Shown piece by piece: positions 5,205 to 5,744 of a stretch of DNA of 5,744 nt. The stretch lies in contig CAJMOV010000138.1 of the NCBI GenBank assembly GCA_905215125.1, positions 1 through 5,744 on the forward strand, in the 5' to 3' direction. The translations under genes and the position numbers were made by a program. Position 1 is the first letter of the stretch; each line of letters opens with the position of its first letter. Origin of the DNA: an uncultured bacterium (GTDB lineage: Bacteria; Bacillota; Clostridia; Oscillospirales; Butyricicoccaceae). The notes beneath the pieces were generated by a model. It was not told where the DNA came from. It was given only the letters and a program-made list of their open reading frames with translations, and did not search any database.

Positions 5205-5744
5205 TTGATTGAAGTGCGAGACCTTGTGAAGCGGTATGGTGACCACCTTTCGGTCGATCACCTGACCTTCACAGTGGAAAAGGGGCAAGTTTACGGTTTT
5301 CTCGGGCCAAACGGCGCGGGCAAATCAACGACCATGAATATCATGACCGGTTACCTCGGCGCCACAGAGGGCGAGGTCATCATCAACGGCCACAGCGTTC
5401 TGAACGAGCCCGAGCTTGCTAAAAAATCCATCGGCTATCTTCCGGAGCAGCCTCCCCTTTATCTTGATATGACGGTCAGCGAATACCTTGCCTTCGCGGC
5501 CGAGCTCAAGGGTATCGCAAAAAACGATCGCTGCGCGCAAATCGCTCGCGCCGTCTCAATGACCCATCTGGACGACGTCACCGGCCGTCTCATTAAAAAC
5601 CTGTCCAAGGGCTACCGGCAGCGTGTCGGCCTGGCTCAGGCCATTCTGGGCTTTCCCGAGATCCTCATTCTGGACGAGCCGACCGTCGGCCTGGACCCCA
5701 AACAAATCATTGAAATCCGCGACCTTATCCGCGAGCTTGCAAAG
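5205..5744 (+). CDS. ABC transporter ATP-binding protein, ABC-2 type (3' end cut by window edge)
   Basis: This is the nucleotide-binding subunit of an ABC-2-type transporter; it would sit on the cytoplasmic side of a membrane permease and hydrolyse ATP. The 180 codons in the window contain a nearly complete set of motifs: Walker A GPNGAGKST (34-42), Q-loop Gln82 in YLPEQPPLY, signature LSKGYRQR (133-140), Walker B LILDEP (154-159, catalytic Glu158) and D-loop GLDP (162-165). The H-loop and C-terminus lie beyond the window, as presumably does the permease. The start is a TTG at 5205, chosen because GGAGG (5191-5195) lies nine bases upstream and the protein then begins MIEVRDLVKRYG, the normal N-terminus of this family. 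The next in-frame ATG would be after Walker A. The sequence resembles the GldA-like or antibiotic/lipid-export ATPases often paired with ABC-2 permeases. The substrate cannot be told, and divergence from the aromatic operon does not itself imply a link. Confidence 0.93.
   Translation, partial: MIEVRDLVKRYGDHLSVDHLTFTVEKGQVYGFLGPNGAGKSTTMNIMTGYLGATEGEVIINGHSVLNEPELAKKSIGYLPEQPPLYLDMTVSEYLAFAAELKGIAKNDRCAQIARAVSMTHLDDVTGRLIKNLSKGYRQRVGLAQAILGFPEILILDEPTVGLDPKQIIEIRDLIRELAK

Overview
The window carries most of a shikimate/aromatic amino-acid operon on the minus strand, and the start of a divergent ABC transporter gene on the plus strand. Strong AGGAGG-type ribosome sites, near-consensus sigma-A promoters, GTG and TTG starts, GC-rich coding DNA with AT-rich spacers, and the protein styles (a DAHP synthase with an N-terminal ferredoxin-like domain, a TyrA without an ACT tail) point to a Firmicute. 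A GC-rich gut-type member of the Clostridia is my best guess; the genus cannot be read from the sequence.

Layout, read along the minus strand from about 4850 down to 1: a near-consensus promoter (4824-4851); a leader with a short open reading frame packed with Phe and Tyr codons (4687-4788); alternative RNA hairpins; an intrinsic terminator (4624-4661); then aroF (3604-4608), tyrA (2768-3607), aroB (1722-2780), aroA (472-1725) and the first 156 codons of aroC (1-470, cut by the window edge). Every junction is an overlap or a 1-nt gap (ATGA, 13 nt, GTGA, 1 nt), so the genes are almost certainly one transcript with translational coupling. Together they encode the first committed step (DAHP synthase), dehydroquinate synthase, EPSP synthase, chorismate synthase and the tyrosine-branch dehydrogenase. 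Dehydroquinate dehydratase, shikimate dehydrogenase, shikimate kinase and the phenylalanine branch are not in the window and may lie beyond position 1.

The most notable element is the leader of aroF. A 33-residue peptide carries four Phe and four Tyr codons, seven of the eight within nine codons, and no Trp. It overlaps a long hairpin and precedes a terminator with an 11-bp perfect stem that ends just before the aroF ribosome site. A segment of the upstream hairpin can pair over 11 bp with the terminator's ascending arm. This is the architecture of ribosome-mediated attenuation that senses charged tRNA-Phe and tRNA-Tyr, placed over the entry gene of the pathway.

The divergent intergenic region (about 4852-5204) is AT-rich and holds a good plus-strand promoter. 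It is followed by a TTG-started ABC-2-type ATPase gene (5205 to the window end, incomplete). That gene has no evident metabolic link to the aromatic operon.
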